DNA of 64,000 nt from Antedon bifida (GCA_963402885.1 OY727102.1:868001-932000), one strand, 5' to 3'. Shown: positions 1-15,179, counted from the first letter of the stretch. Notes: generated by a model not told the origin, from the letters alone. Translations and numbers: made by a program.

Positions 1-10
1 CAAAATAACA

Positions 11-362
11 TTAAAGATATATTGTCCCCCAAAAACATGAAAAATGAAGATTAATTAAATCAGACTTTGAATAGGTTATTTTGTAGTTTTAATAAAGTTA
101 ATCACTTCCGTAGAAAAAAAACGGAAAAAAATAATGTTTTCACTTATAAAATAACATAATAAATGATTAAATTCAACCAAAAATCCATTGGCTGGCAGCC
201 AATTTAGCCATTTTTTGCTTTAAATTACAGTTTTTTCAGGTAAATACATGTTTTTAGATCCAATTTTTGGTCAAAGTGGATAACTATTATGTGACATTAA
301 AATGGCATATGCAACAAAAAAAATGTAAAAAATTGTATTTCAGGGGGACAATACATCTTTAA
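11..362. mobile_element. MITE family A, copy 1 (TTAA-ended)
   Basis: The interval starts with TTAAAGATATATTGTCCCCC and ends with the near-perfect inverse GGGGGACAATACATCTTTAA. A second copy lies at 20586-20921 with about 90% identity by eye, including the block around GGCTGGCAGCCAA. No coding capacity is visible. TTAA at both tips could be a target duplication, as in piggyBac-like elements, but the superfamily is an inference. Confidence 0.7.
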
Positions 363-494
363 ATTAAGCCTGTTCCCCAATAAACAAATTTGGTTGGTGG
401 TTTATGCGAATTCAACTATTTCCAATTTACTTTTAACCAGGGAACTCTTCCCTGCTTTTAACCAATCAGACTCATGAATGCATACTGTACAAAC

Positions 495-630
495 TAAAGC
501 TCTATCTACACTATCCTAGTTTGTCAAAAAAGTGTGATATGCTTAAATATGGTAGTGATATGACATCATCATGTCCATATATGGGCATATCACATTTTGT
601 TGTAAAGTTTGATAATGTAGACAGAGCTTA
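495..630. mobile_element. MITE family B, copy 1
   Basis: Short palindromic element opening TAAAGCTCTATCTACACTATC and closing in the inverse (GATAATGTAGACAGAGCTTA). The interior carries the family's self-complementary motif built on ATATGGGCATATCACA. Four other copies occur in this window. Confidence 0.7.
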
Positions 631-682
631 ATCAATAGCTCTATTCAGTTCATTAAAGCTACAAATAAATGGTTGTATTTAC

Positions 683-3600
683 TTGTGCAGTGGCGTTTGG
701 TTTTGGTTGTCTTTAATCTCGAGTAGGTGCTTTCCTGGTTCCCGTTCAATCATCAGTTTGATAATCTTCAAGCAGCCTAAAGAACACGCAAGATGGATGG
801 CAGTTGAACCATCATCCTAAAATAAAACAAAGTTTTCATTAAACACAGGTGAAACAGAGCGAGTGATTCTATACCAAACATTGATCATGATCATATCGTG
901 ATGTGCCTATCAGGAAAACGGAGGGGATGTTTTAGATTAAGCTCTGTCTACACTATAAAACTTTATATATGACAAAAAATGTTCTCAATATGGTAGTGAT
1001 ATGCATAAAATGGTAGGGATATAACATCATCATGTCCATATATGGGCACAACACATAAAGTTTGATAGTGTAGACAGAGCTTTACTTTGTTTCGAATTTT
1101 TTAGCAGCTAGTTAGAGTTTTTGTTCTGAAAATTGCCAAATAATGTATGAAAATGTACCTCATGATTATTAGTTTGTGTAAACAACTCTGATTTATTTTA
1201 ACTGAAATCAAGCTTTGTGTTTTATTTACAATTATAGTGTGTTGTTGCGTTATTATACGCGAGTGAGAATTACACCATGATGCAATGCAACTTGAGACGC
1301 GTTTCTGACGACGTGAAGATACAATATTGCTGATTCATCTCAAAATAGCTTACTAATGGTAAGCTATATTTTGAGCTGTTTTGATTATAAAAGATTCGAC
1401 ACCCATTTATTAATTACAATCGCATAATGGAACTGTAGTGGTTTAACGCTCCTTTGCATCCAACATATTTTCATTATGACATTTCAGCAACTAACAAGAT
1501 TTTCAACAAGCCATGTCGTAAAATCGTTTAGGATAGTATTAATTGTACATCTAGTCATAAAACAATGTATAGTAACAGTAAATATCTGCTTTCGCGAGTC
1601 ATGCTTTTAATTAAATTGGCTGACATTTATTCTTTAATTGACTTCGTGAAAGTGCTTCATTACAAGCTCTCAATCAGTGCCAATTTCTATTAGCTCTATC
1701 ATAAAAGTACACTTGCTTCCATAGTCATTAATCAAGAGTTCGTTTAAAACAATTAAATAGCACAAGCTACCTGTTACCGTGTAAACACGAGTTTAGCGGT
1801 CTACATCACAGCAACTACTAACAACGCGTGATATTCTACAAGTACTTTGACTCGCGTTCATCTCGAAGGTGTAATAAAATATATATATTGTGTGTTTACA
1901 TTGCAATGAATACCTTGATATTAAGAAATGTATGATCATCATTATCTAATAATACATCTGGCGCTGTATGAAATTAAGGGACAGCAGATAAATAATTGCG
2001 CCGCTAATTTCATTTAAGCTTCAATTGATGAGTAAACAGGAAGATATTTATCATCTGACGGTTAAACAACGACATAGGCCTAAATTAGCGGAGATGATTA
2101 TATTGGAACTTAATTCAATACCATAGTTAGTTTAACAACGATCAGTATTTACATATCATACATTATTTTACTAAAGCTTGTTCATTAAAATCTAGCCAAC
2201 AATGACCTACTTAAATTATCAACAAACTAATCTTAAACAAGCAGCAAGATTTTGTCAAGATTTGTTATTATTATCATTATTTATCGGTAATGATTTTGTT
2301 AAAACATTGTCACGCATAAATATTGTAGTTTTTTTCTGTATAAGCTCAATATGACTTTCTGTCTTATTTATTACACTCTAGCCTGGAGTCCTTATTCACA
2401 TTGGCGCCAAGTGGTTATTGACAATAAATAACATGTTGGAATTATATCCTTTAGGATGACCAAACATTAAAAACAACAAGGCCAACAGCCATTAAGTCGC
2501 GTGCTACAATGCATAGTGATACCGGACCGACAGACAGACCGACAGACAGACCGACAGACAGACCGACCGACATAGTGAACTATAGAGTCGCGTCCACGCG
2601 ACTAAAAACAAGTCGGCGCTCTCTAACAAATACGTAAATGTATGAAATTTCGCTAGAAACACGCTAGAAAGTTTAAAATCTAGGCGTATTCCTCATTTTA
2701 TTTTTTCTATCTCTGTTATATAGAATAATTAATTCTAAACAGGAGAGAGAGTAAACACTAGGAGGAATAGATTTTAAAATTTATAACGTGTTTATTTAAG
2801 TTTTATTCGTGTAGCCCTGAAGCACTATGTATAAAAACAAGTAAAGTGTTTACATGTCCACGTCATTCACGAGTTCAAAAGCTAATTAAATTAAAACAGG
2901 CGCATAATTAAAGTTAAACAAATGTGACATCGTAATGTAAAGCTTAAGTGGCCGTCACCAGCCTTGTCGGCTTAACTGTTAACATTATAATTAAAGTAAA
3001 CTTGATGTTGTTATTTGTTCTTAAAAATCATATCACCTAACTCATTTCTGGCTATGAAAAATAATAGTATAATGATAAAATATTAAAAAACCATTGTAGC
3101 AAATCAACTACCTCGTCTGTTTATCTACTACTAGCCACTGCTGTAACTACATTCCTTCCCTTAAACAAACCCGATAATCATGCCATTTGCTCTATTTAAG
3201 TCCTTTTTAATTCCGAAATGTTTTAGAAATGCCCTAACACATTTTGGAAATTATCGGCTATTTTACAAGTAGCAGAGTGATACAAATACTATAAGCTTGT
3301 CTATTTATTATAAAATACCTATTTTAATGTCATTGAATACATACTGCCTATACAAATAGGCTCAAACTCACCTGCTTGACATCCAATGCCACCCCAAAAT
3401 CTAGGCAGAGTTTGACTGCATTGATGTCCCCACCGTTGACTGCGCAGTGTAATGCTGAATTCTGCTCTCGGTCCAACAGAGATAACATGCTTTTTCTGGT
3501 ACATCCAAACTTCTCACCTGCGAGACACAATCCAATAACATAATTATACAATAATATTAATTCCTCCATGATCTAACTTTCTTTATAAATCACAACAAAT

Positions 3601-6600
3601 ATACAACATTTCTACAATTGTTTAATTAAGTTCTACTTACTGGATAAACATAATCAGAACAATACTTATAATTGTAGGCTTATACAATATATACACATAT
3701 GCTTGCAATGACGCATGAGCCATATTTATTTTCAAGTCCCAGATTTAAATTGCAAACAACACGTAACATAATGTTGAAGTTTTTACAAGTAAACGAGGAT
3801 TCATTTTATATGGAAAAAAAACCAGAATCGTTTTTTATTAACAGAAATAACAATTACAGTAGTAGATAGGCTACACAACATGGAAAAGACATTAAACTAT
3901 CAAAGTAATATTTTATTTGGACTCGGTGATGAGTTGTTATGTCGCAACTACTGACGACGTATGTTAGAATATGTGTGCGGAAATTGTATATTCCTTATTA
4001 CCTAAAGTATAGGCCTACGTGATACAGAATTCGGTCTATCAACGTGACCCACCTACAGTTTAATCAACACGTCTATGATGAGACATGGTTGCGCGAGAAT
4101 TTTCTCAGCAAGAACAAATTAAAAGTTTGAAAATCGTGCGTGCACGGAGACGCGAGATGCGCTATAGTGAATAATCATGATGAACTGTAGGCCTAACGAA
4201 CGAAATGAAAATGCATTAAATGACGTATTTCATTCTTACCTTCTGTAAACAACAGATCAAGCACTCTAGACGAGGCATGGGTTGCAGCAGAATGTAATAC
4301 ATACATTCCGTTCGCATCTGGTATCGTCATTTTAGCTTCTTTTCGAATCTGAGAACAACAACGTTAATTACCATGGAACTTTATTACATGCTATGTCTGA
4401 TTTGATCATAATAACTAAGGTAGTTTGCAACAATAATGACACTGACTAAGACTGAATGGATATAACAATGTTGATTTTAGAAATGGTTAAGAAACTTTGT
4501 TTTGGGTGGCTGAGTGTTAGAGTAGGTAAACCATAGCAATAAAATCAGCACTCTCGCTCCTAGTTGACCAGGTCCTGGTGGTAGAACAGGTCTTCTCGAA
4601 TAAGGACTTTATAGGTCCAGGTTACACATCTGTCTCGTATACACTTTAAAGAATACAGTGTACCTTTCAGAAGAGTAAGAGGTTACACAGGTACTTGTTC
4701 ATCTTAGCCCATGTCGCTGTGGATGGTCGAATTTGTTTGCTCATAATGGCTTTTCAACAAGTAGATGAAAGTACTTTTGTGTGTCATTCCTTCACATTGA
4801 AATGCATATTCTACTCACCAGTATGTTTGCTGTTTCTACACTATCTTTTACAGCACAGTAGTGAAGTGGGGTTTGTCCTGCATCCCCTGCTAAATTGATA
4901 TCAGTCTTGCTGTCACTACATAAAATCTGAAGAAACATATTAATTAAATGAGTTAAATTATAATGGGTTTGGGAGACTGTTCTGTTATTATTTACAATTT
5001 CAAAATAGTTCTTCTTTGCACATATGGAGAATAGCTTGTGCAAAAGCATTGCTTAAATTGATTAAATAGAATTTCATTTTACTTATGTTTTCCTTATATA
5101 TCTTGTGTCTCAGAGCAAAACAGAATTGTATGTAAATGATATTGCACATTGAATTTGTTGAAACCATTTTGATTTTCTTTTGCTACAGACCGTGCGAATT
5201 TTAAATCAAAGTGTTTTTTTTAAATTGTACAGTTTACTGTTTTGTTTTCTCCTAAGGGAGGTAACATTGGTGAAAAAAATTTAATAAAATTGTTTAATTT
5301 ATTAATATTCACTGCCAGTTTCCAATCAACATTACATGTTCTTTACCTCTACAATGCTTGTATAGTTTTTATCACATCCAATATGGAGCGGGGCTTGGTG
5401 GCAGTCATTCAGTATATTCGGATTGGCTCCAAATTCAGACAATAACAATCTACAAGCATCGGGTTTATCATACAAAGCTGCCCAGTGAAGAGGTGTGTTC
5501 TGACTGGAGTCTTGTAAATTGACATCTGAACATAAATGAAAACAAAAATTGAAAAAAATAGTAAAGTTTACATTTTTTTATTATATAATTATATCATTTT
5601 GTACCTTGTTATGTAACATTTTGCGATTAATATTTACAAAGCAAAGCAATACAGAATTATACTTAACAATGACAAAACAACTAAACTAAGATTTCCAAAA
5701 ATTCATAAAACGTTATCAAAAATTATAATTACACTTTAAAAAGTGTTTTGAACAAACTGCTCAAGATTAGAATAGATAAAATACATCTTTACATTTATAC
5801 AGTAAGTACAGTAACAACAGTCAGCTAGAGAATTTTACATTCGTTTTAAAACACATTCAACAAAAAACATATATGTAAGACAAGCATGGCAGTCATGCTT
5901 AGATAGAAGATAAACGAAAGCATTTTAAAATCTCTTTATTTCAAAAACTTATCTTTTAGATTAATTTTCCATTTCATAGCCTTTATTGAAATTATTCATA
6001 ATCCATTATTCTAATAACTTATTCATTTCAAATGAAAGGAAACTGCAAATTTGTTTTTTATTTCTATTTTCCTTTTCGGTTTAAATTACATTAGTTTCTT
6101 AAAAATACACAGCAAAAATACACAGCAACACATCAGCAAATGACATAAAGCCGATAAACAAACTTGACATACATTAGAAATAGTTTGTGATACAGTTATA
6201 AGATGCTGTGACGTATTAATGTTTACTGATCGATCGGTTTATATTTGTAGACAAAATGAGTCTACATTTCATGCGATTTAATAAATGAAGCTGTCAGAAT
6301 GAATTTAAAGCTTTGTAGTAATGATATGACACGAAAGCGGATAGAAGAATCTAATTTCAAAATGGAATCCACGAAGCGAAATAAAGTTGAAATTAATTAT
6401 CGTGGAATTGTAAATGTTGTATGTTCCGGAACTAACAACATTGTGCAAACCAAAGAAGGTTAACTTGATTAATGAAATTGAGATTGCAAAACATCGTAGT
6501 AATTTGCGACAGTACCGTTTCAATATATAATTATTATATGAATGTTAATCGTACAATTTATCACATTGTACTCAAGCCTCGTTATTTACTTGATAGATCG

Positions 6601-9600
6601 GGAGGAAGATTTAAATTAAACATGGAAGTAATCATGACTTTCAACGATAACGGATAATATTTTCTTTTTTTTGCAATTCAAATTAATTTATTTCTCTCAA
6701 ATCAAATAAAATATATGAGATAAACCCTAACATAAGATAGTCCTAAACTACATGATCATATTGTTTTTTATATACGCCTAAATTACATAATGGAGTTTCT
6801 GAGAAAAATCGAACTAAATTTTTTTGTTTTTAACCATACGTTGATAATAAAAATAATAATCAAGTAAGGTGGTTAGGATAATATTAAAACAAGAAAAAAA
6901 CGAGACAACAGAAGAAGATGGAGATACATATGTGGAAGAAAAAATGGAAGATTCCTGTTGATAATATAACCTGATGATGATGTTTTTTCTCTAAATTTAC
7001 ATTTTGACAACGGGAAGCTCGTCATGTAATATAAAACAATAAACAACAATTCAAGTCAAACTAAAGTTAAAACCTCAAGCAAGCTCAAGCATTTGGCAAG
7101 AAAAGTTTGCGTGTAGATAGAGTTGACAAACTCATGCAGAAGTAAAAAAGAGGAAAAATTTCGCATTTTGATACATTTTCAAGACTAGGCTTAGTAATTA
7201 CAATTTCACTCCATATTGTAAATATGGAGTGAAACATAAACAACAGAGTATAATAGAATCTTACCAATTCCCTCAGATATGAGAAACTCCATGATTTGTA
7301 TGTTGTTGCCTTTGACCGAATGGTGTAGAACACCGGCACCACGCTTATCTTTAAAATTGGCTCGGTCCGGTTTACTCCGATACAGCTCAATAAACTCATC
7401 GTAATTTCCCTTCTCTGCTATCTAAAAAAATTAAAAAAATTGGACGATGATGAAGGATATCGATTAAATAAAACGATGTCATTTCAAGTCAATAAATTAT
7501 ACAGACGAATTTCTTTTTCTTAATTACGTTATAAAGGGCCTACATTTACAACGAATATTACATATCTGAAAAAACCATAAAATATATGCATTAACAAACA
7601 AAACATAGTTAAAAAGTACGGTGTGTTTCTTTCAAAGAGGCAAAGTTGTTAGATTGCCTTGATATAACATGTTATCAGCATTAGTTGAATTTATTTACTT
7701 AAATTTAATTACTCGAGTCTGTCTAGTTTTGTGACTTTTGTGAAAACTTTCTTTTAGTCTGGAATGTCATCAAACTATAATAAGAGAATTATAAAATAGA
7801 ATAATAAAAAGCTTAATCAATTAATACTAAAGCAATTTTGTTTGTGGCTAGTTGTGTTTCAACGATTAATCTGATGATATATTCACTATTAATTATGAAT
7901 ATTAATACAATTACTCCAATTAAATACACCTGCAATGCTCTACAGATAAGTACGTTAATTACAGAATTGATGACGTCATTCATTAGACTTCTAATATATA
8001 TTACAACTAGAAACAATAATTATGAGGTTTAGAGTGTGTTAAAATGGTAGTAGTACTAATTAGGGTGTTTGTAAATTTGCTCTGACCGTACTTAACTGCA
8101 TGGTACTTGCATCGTATTATCGCCTAGGCCATTTGGGAATTCAAAATATAGCACAAAATACAACAAATAAGCCATTAAAAACCGGCAAACTAACCAACCA
8201 ACTCGAACTGAGACAAAGATATTTATTAATTTATTATTTTAGTCTTTAAAAATCACAATTAATTATCAGTATAAAATCACGTTTTTTTTTTAACATGACG
8301 TCATTAAAAAAATGATTGTAGAAACAGAAAAATCTGTTATACCTCTTTAGACAGTGATACAAACTAGATATGTTTGAGAAGACACTATATTTAACATGCT
8401 GGAACATATGCTATTGTGTGACACCCACCGTATTACTTCCAAATGTCCTAATGTATTTTATAAACGTTTATTAGAAAATCAGCCTTTTGCTTACATTTCC
8501 ATGCAATAAGCAAATGTGGACATTATCTCAACTTTGTATCTCGTTGGAACACACGTTTGTATTAAGCGAGACTTTTCAAATCATCATAACGATGAAAAAA
8601 CATTGATGGCAATTATCGCACATATTGAAATGATATTCACCAGTTTAGGTGTTACATAAATTGTAAGATGATGATGATGATGAAACGTTAGGCCTCCGAT
8701 CACGTACATCAATATAAGATAGACGGTTAGTATTGTAATTATAATACCACGAAAGACTACGTATTTACTCAAAAGGAAGATTAAGTTTGTCATCAAAAGC
8801 TTAACTGAATTAGTCTAATCCACTCTTACATTACGACAATAAACAACACAGTTGCAGTGGCTGGTTGTTTTCTATAAATTATTACAAATCACCATGTCTA
8901 AACATCTTGACAGGCGTAGTGTATTTAATAGGCCTAATTTACTGTTCCATGTGTAAACAACGTTCCAATTGACTTTAAAAGTTTAGTAATTATTTTGAAG
9001 GTTTGCACCGTCGACGAGGGTACATCCATGGAGGACTAATTAGGTACATTACAGTTGCTGTAATACCTCACGTAATATGGCTCTTTTGCATACTACAGTA
9101 AGCCCTAGCACATTTCTTTGCCCTCTTCACTTCACTATTTTCTGGAAGACGCGGTCGATAATTGTAACCAAACGGTCAGATTCAGTTTACGATATATAAA
9201 CATGGTTTTACCACACTTTGCTAATAGGTTAATAGGACCTGTAGTAAACTATCTACCAAGTTTAATAGCTCAAGCTGAACAAATAGTGTCGTGTAATTTA
9301 CAACCAGTAATCATCGAGTCACTTCACAATCAATACCGTTAGAATGTCCAAAATGATATATGATTCGAACCAAACCGATGCCGTAGAATTAGTGATAACA
9401 ATCAATTGAAATACACAAATAAACCACAATTTTGTCAACGTTTTGCATTCATGCAGACCTTTACTACGCACTGTTACGTCACATTCTTTGTTGAACACCA
9501 GCACTGAGTCCAACAGACATTTTTACATTTTGAATTGAATAGGTCATAGAACTTTACACACGTTACCGGTAAGTTGGCATGCAAATGGAATACGGAACAT

Positions 9601-9894
9601 ACTCAAATATACCTAAATACTCTAAGCAAACCGGTCAATAACATTGACTAACCAGACCTGACCATTAAACATAAGAATAAAATCACCATACATTACTTTT
9701 AAAATATAGGCATCATTTAAAACATCATCCCATCCGTCAACCATCTCGATATCAGAATTAGTGGTAGCGTTGGATTGTCGAGCGGATGAATGCAATTGCA
9801 TAGCCTCTTCAGCTTCAATTCTAGTTTGAAACCCTCCAATATAAGCTCTTCTGGCTATATCCACGATTTCACTCAGCCTTCGTAAGCCGCTCAT
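683..9894 (-). CDS. TRPA1-like ankyrin-repeat cation channel, N-terminal part (partial)
   Basis: Exons in transcript order are 9697-9894, 7265-7421, 5347-5525, 4819-4926, 4240-4348, 3372-3517 and 683-816. All have GT/AG borders and all phases agree, giving 343 codons before the gene leaves the window at the left. After a 66-residue non-repeat N-terminus, the rest is a run of about eight ankyrin repeats with recurring TPLH, ALH and AAL motifs. The strongest resemblance, from memory of fly TrpA1, is the segment G-E-K-F-G-C-T-R-K followed by a LHCAVNGGDINAVKLCL-type repeat, and the block before it resembles fly TrpA1 in register. TRPA channels are tetrameric plasma-membrane Ca2+-permeable channels for irritants or temperature. 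The six membrane spans and pore must lie beyond the window, so channel identity rests on the ankyrin domain alone. The ATG at 9894 has A at -3. A second first exon is probable at 21584-21805. A TRPA paralogue other than TRPA1 is possible. Confidence 0.85.
938..1084. mobile_element. MITE family B, copy 2
   Basis: Opens TTAAGCTCTGTCTACACTAT and closes GATAGTGTAGACAGAGCTTT, with the family's internal hairpin around CATGTCCATATATGGGCACA. It lies in the intron between the 3372-3517 and 683-816 exons of the TRPA-like gene. Confidence 0.75.
2524..2572. repeat. Short tandem repeat, 12-bp unit
   Basis: About three and a half tandem units of GACAGACAGACC, ending in CGACCGACATAG. It is a simple minisatellite inside a TRPA-like intron, and no function is visible. 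Confidence 0.9.
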
Positions 9895-11547
9895 CCTGTA
9901 AACTGTGTAACCAGGAAGCCACAGGAAGTTCAAGGTGTGTATATACTGCGTATAACTCTTGATGCAGTCCTTCTACACCGGATAGATATCGTAGGATGAC
10001 ACTTTAAGTTTTAGCAATAATGTTTGGATCTTTTTTAAACTACAAGTACAAATGTAACAATGTCAAGAAGAGAAAGTGTCCAAATTTTAATGGATGACCG
10101 TTCACAGGTAATGGAATACTGTTGTATACAATATCAGTTCAGTTTCTTTCACCACTGATGGATGCTCGATTAATAGAGATCCAAGCCGGACAACGCATGC
10201 ATACATTTCACATCAGATCTTTACAGAATATTCTTGAAACAAATCTTGTTTGTATAATTTTCCCATCATCCTAATTTTAGAGTTGCGCGTGTGCATTAAA
10301 TCAACCCCACTATTGGCTAAACCTCAAATGACTTAACAGATATGCAAATTTGTCAACGATTTTCATTTATTCACTTGACATGAATCAATGTCAAAAAAGA
10401 AAACAAATTAATCTCAGAATTAAACGAATCTTTTTACATTAAAATTGTATTAAAGCAGACGATTGATCAAAGAGAACGCCCGGAGGAACGTGTGACGCGT
10501 GAACTCAGCGCGTGTAAACCACTCTCAAAGAACTCGGATTATTAATATTCAACCAGAATTAACCAGAATTCGAAAACAACCTCCTTAATCATCATGTTTA
10601 CTAATCAATGATTGCCGATATACCTATTATCCCCAATCTTGAATATTACAGAAATAAAACAGCCATTATATATTTGATTATGTGATATTATAATATATGA
10701 AGGATGGTGGCGAAATCGGAAAGCTTGGCCTACTGCAGTGTAGACAACATACAGTTCATTCACACGACAAATACAAGCATGACAATGTACATAATCAAAA
10801 ACCTGTGACGTAACAAGCCACTTGTATAGAATTCAAACCATTGACTTATAGCTTTCAAACCTGCTTCCCCTTGTGAACTATGTACATTATTTCACTTAGC
10901 AATTATTTCACATCCCCAATTCTTATTGATATTAATGTCATTACGAATGTATAATAAAACATCACAGTAGTTTCATCTGACAGATGTTATCCCCTATTGA
11001 ATGAATCTTCCAAAAAGTATAGCAAAACTATAAAAAAAACAAAGTGTGACAGCCTATGTACAAAGTGCTCTCTCACACCGTCTAATATCACGGAGGTATA
11101 TCGGAAATCGTAGCCTAATCCACAGGAAGTCTATATGAAGTACAATTGTGTAACCAGAACGAAATTCACTCTTCCCTAAACAAATACCGAGAAAACTAAG
11201 GGAATCGTTCATTTGAAAAAAGCAATTGACATTGAAAACTGCACACAGCTACGCGTACACAGCAACCCAATGAAATGGAATGTTTCTTCTTCTTCTCTTT
11301 ACATATAATTGGATAATTATACATAATCATGATAGATTAGTTTATTTGTGGTTTATGAGCCATTCCAATCACCTGAACGTTAACATTCTTAGTTACGATT
11401 AATGAATAACATATCCAAAATATCTCACCTTACAGTCTGAACCGACAGAATAGCTACCACACACCATCTTTGTTTTCAAAGCTCATGAATATTCATGATG
11501 TTTTGGTACAAAAACAATAGCTACAATCCAGGTAACAATACACGCAC

Positions 11548-11641
11548 CCGTACAGTATTATACGTAAGGTATAGTAACATTCCTCATTATATAACCGTAC
11601 AGTATTATACGTAAGGTATAGTAACATTCCTCATTATATAA
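11548..11641. repeat. Tandem duplication, 47-bp unit x2
   Basis: The unit begins CCGTACAGTATTATACGTAA and is repeated exactly once, head to tail (11548-11594, 11595-11641). Exact identity implies a recent duplication or assembly stutter. Confidence 0.95.
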
Positions 11642-11825
11642 CTTTTATTGTCAAAATATTTCATGTCGTGTAGCCATATAATATTTTTTATTAATTTATT
11701 CTTTATTTCGTAATCAAATGTACATATACAGATACAAAGCTCTTAACTAACATATGCATAATAAAACAATACAATAAAATACAAAAGTAGTACCGTTATA
11801 AATTTTTTTTTTTTTTGATTGAAAA

Positions 11826-11975
11826 GTAGACGCAACGTTTTCGATCATGACGATAATGTTTGTTGTTCCTTAGCAACACACTACGTGCGCAGAAGGAACG
11901 TTGACCAATCACAAGTGACGGTTCATTCGTTGCTTGTGATTGGTCAAATTATTGTTACGTATATGGCGTTGGACT
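11826..11975. mobile_element. MITE family C, degenerate copy
   Basis: Contains the family hairpin: GTTGACCAATCACAAGTGAC followed by its inverse TTGCTTGTGATTGGTCAA, flanked by diverged GTAGACGCAACG sequence. It is older or more diverged than the 24107-24253 copy. Confidence 0.6.
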
Positions 11976-13186
11976 GTACTGTATCAGAATATAAGAATGG
12001 GCCTATTAAGCAACGAGATCAGACAATTATGTAAACTGTTTTACACGGTTGGTTGCACGAAGGCAATATCGGTAAAATAATATAATACATTATAAGGATT
12101 CAAAATTGCATCTCTGTATATTGGCTTTATATCTGTAAATAAGGATATTTTTTTTAACGTTTAAGAAGTATTGAAATTACAATCATGAATGCAATGGAGG
12201 GATGTTAATCTATTTTGTAACACAATATAATCGTTCACTAATAATCAGTTTGAAAACTAATGTATCACGTGTAGATAACATTTGTTTTAATTATCATCAG
12301 CAAAGTCAAAACGTCAACAGTTGACGCACTAATAACCTTAATGAACGAGTATTATGCTTCAACATGACACAGGAAATACGCGATGATCTGGCAAATCGTG
12401 AATTGTAATAAAAAAAACGTTTTAAAGACGGCAGTTCCAAGGCAAAACAACGTAACGTAAAATTTGAATTGAAATTTGAGTGTTTGCATTTCAGCAACAA
12501 ATTATCGTAATGATGTGAAATTTTGTATGAGTATATATACATAATATTTATGATTAACTACAAAATTTTAAATAATTTAAACACTTTGATCAAAAGTTAT
12601 TTGCACTTTTAACAGATACGTTGAAATGAGTTCGAAAGAGAAGAAATCATAGATGATAGACAGACGCGTCCTTGTTCTTCATATGCGTCTGCTCCGAAGT
12701 TCGATATAGTTCATGAGCACAATTTAGGATGCCTTACAAATCAAACAACAAATCAAATACCAAAACCGTTTTGTGAAAATGGTTTCCATCGTATAGTCAG
12801 TGTATTATTGTTTACGAAACCAACCATCATGTATAAACTTAAGTCATAATCTTAAAATTAATTTGATCCTATTTTAATATTCTGGTGTTAGTTCCATTAC
12901 AAACTGATTAGTTATTCCTAACTTAATCAACTTGAACTCAAGTTGAATTTTGTAATTTGTAAATTCTAAATAAATTGATTGCAATCTTTCGATAATTAAA
13001 TATATTAAATTGTTGATAAATAATGTATGTTTCTAAATTTACTAATTCTTCTAATTGCTTGCTGTTTTCCAGTGTGTGTGACCCTTGTTCTGATTTGTCT
13101 ACTTCAATATGTCAATGATTAAATTCTAGGAGGAGACAATGGAAAACTTTTATGAAAATAGCTGTCTCAGATGTTCATTTCTCTCT

Positions 13187-13292
13187 CACAGAGAGGCAAC
13201 GCAATGACGTAGACATAATGCAAGCTGACCAATGAAGCGACAGTTCGAATAATCCATCGCTTGTCATTGCGTCTCAAGTGGAAACCAATGCT
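13187..13292. mobile_element. MITE family C, partial copy
   Basis: Carries CAACGCAATGACGTAGAC, then CTGACCAATGAAGCGACAGT, ATAATCCATCGCTTGTCATT and a terminal AGTGGAAACCAA that match the family consensus in order. The TIR at the left is eroded. Confidence 0.55.
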
Positions 13293-14278
13293 TCAGCGAG
13301 ACAAACTAAATGTGGAATTGGAATATTTCAACTTCGTTCGCACTGAGAGCGCGATTAAACCATAACGGATTCGCTTAGAGGTACTTTGCCATACATCCGG
13401 AATCGCGCCTCTAGCGGCAGCCGAAGTGTATTACAAACTATTAATAAATCATATCTACTTAGTCGTCGTATCGTACGACGTGGTCGCTATGTTTATATAA
13501 TTGAATGTGATTCAATTTGATTGTATTGATGTTACCGGCGGTCATTTAAGCTCAAATCAAAGTTTCAATTTGGACTCTTTAATGAATTCGCTTCGAGAGT
13601 CACTTCCGGATTCGCGCCCTCTTGCGGCAGTCGAAGAAGTATGGTACGTTTAAACATCAGATTAATAAAGTAAAAGATTCTTTTCTATTAATTTCTCTCT
13701 GATATTGCGACAGAATAAATTAAAGTTAGCATCATTTAAAGCAATATCAGTTCAGCAAAAGTAACGTTAAACTATAATAACCATCCTCTTTTTCCTTTAC
13801 CATATCTGATGATTACCGTATCGTTCCACCATTTCATCTTGTTTCATGTTTTCTCTATTATTTGTTCACCAATTACACTTTGTATTACCCTGCCCTAATA
13901 GGACCAAGAAGTCGCAATATCATTTAAATCAGTTTCGCCATAAATAACAGTAAGTGTATTGATCGCTATATAAACAATTCGTGTATTTACTGCCAGCATA
14001 CCCATATACTTTTACGACTGTGAATAGAAATTGTCACAAAATTGCAAAGTATTGTATTTCTAGCGCGACATTGTATGCTATGAATAAGCTAAATTAATTC
14101 GGTATTGGTTGTGATAGCACTGTTTTATAGGACATCATGAGAGTGAATAGCATCCTATTTTTTTAAAATATGACAAAATATGGTCTAATGTCCAAAAGCT
14201 TGACCTCAAGGCGCATACTACTGGTGTATCATAATAGTCATGTGAATACAAAATACTAAAGATATTAGAAAATAAATG

Positions 14279-14393
14279 TTAAGCTCTTTCTACACTATCA
14301 AACTATTTGACAAAAAAGTGTGATGTGCCCAAATATGATAGTGATATGACATCATCATTTGCCACATAAAGTTTGATAGTGTACAGAGCTTTA
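14279..14393. mobile_element. MITE family B, copy 3
   Basis: TTAAGCTCTTTCTACACTAT at the left and AAAGTTTGATAGTGTACAGA at the right. The central hairpin is shortened compared with other copies. Confidence 0.7.
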
Positions 14394-15179
14394 GTCGTAA
14401 AGATTAAAAATGTAAATGAAACCCACGTTCATAATAAAACCAAAACATGGAGGTTATTTTATACCTCCATGATCATAAGTAACCAAACTATTTGATGTAT
14501 ATCATCATTGCATACATAAATGTTCAATTTGAATAGTTTCCAATGTAATGTACTTATTTACTATACAAGAAATAATACACACATCAAGTAAATAAATAGA
14601 ACAAAAGTTCAACCAATAGATCTATAGTCTATGTTGGTGAGAGGAGAGTAAAACGATTAGATGTTAATGTGTACACCTCCAGAATCACACCAAGGCTTGT
14701 AGAGATAAATTCAATAAACCTAAGTTTACATACAAACACGAAGCCTGCGTTGAAGTGGTTTAAGAAATGATCATTGATTTAGGCCTAGGCTAGTATAGGT
14801 CTACATGCTAAGAAAGATCTGTTAACCTACCGTGAACAACTTTGCAAAAGCCATGTGCTTTACTGGTCAGCCTACATCGGATTGTATTTGAAATTGATAT
14901 TACGCGGTCTCTATAATCCAACATTCAAGAAATTCTGCCTAGATTTCTTTTGTGCAGGTGTGGATAGTTTTGGTTTCCGAAGAGCGACACGCTTCCACTA
15001 TGTCAATATTAAATTCTCATTCACTGACCGTTTATATAGACACGTAACACGTAACAAAGAAAGGATATATGGAATGTTTGCATGACGAAAATAATAGTAT
15101 GTTGATATATAAAGTTTGCGGGTACACCAAGATAGTTTCGATCAATACTTCGTCATCCGGAGTGAGAATGCAGAAAGTC

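Noticed and set aside
14855..15085. 76-codon plus-strand open frame (ends ...KERIYGMFA)
   Set aside because: No recognisable domain; the frame begins at a non-ATG codon and there is no splice partner.
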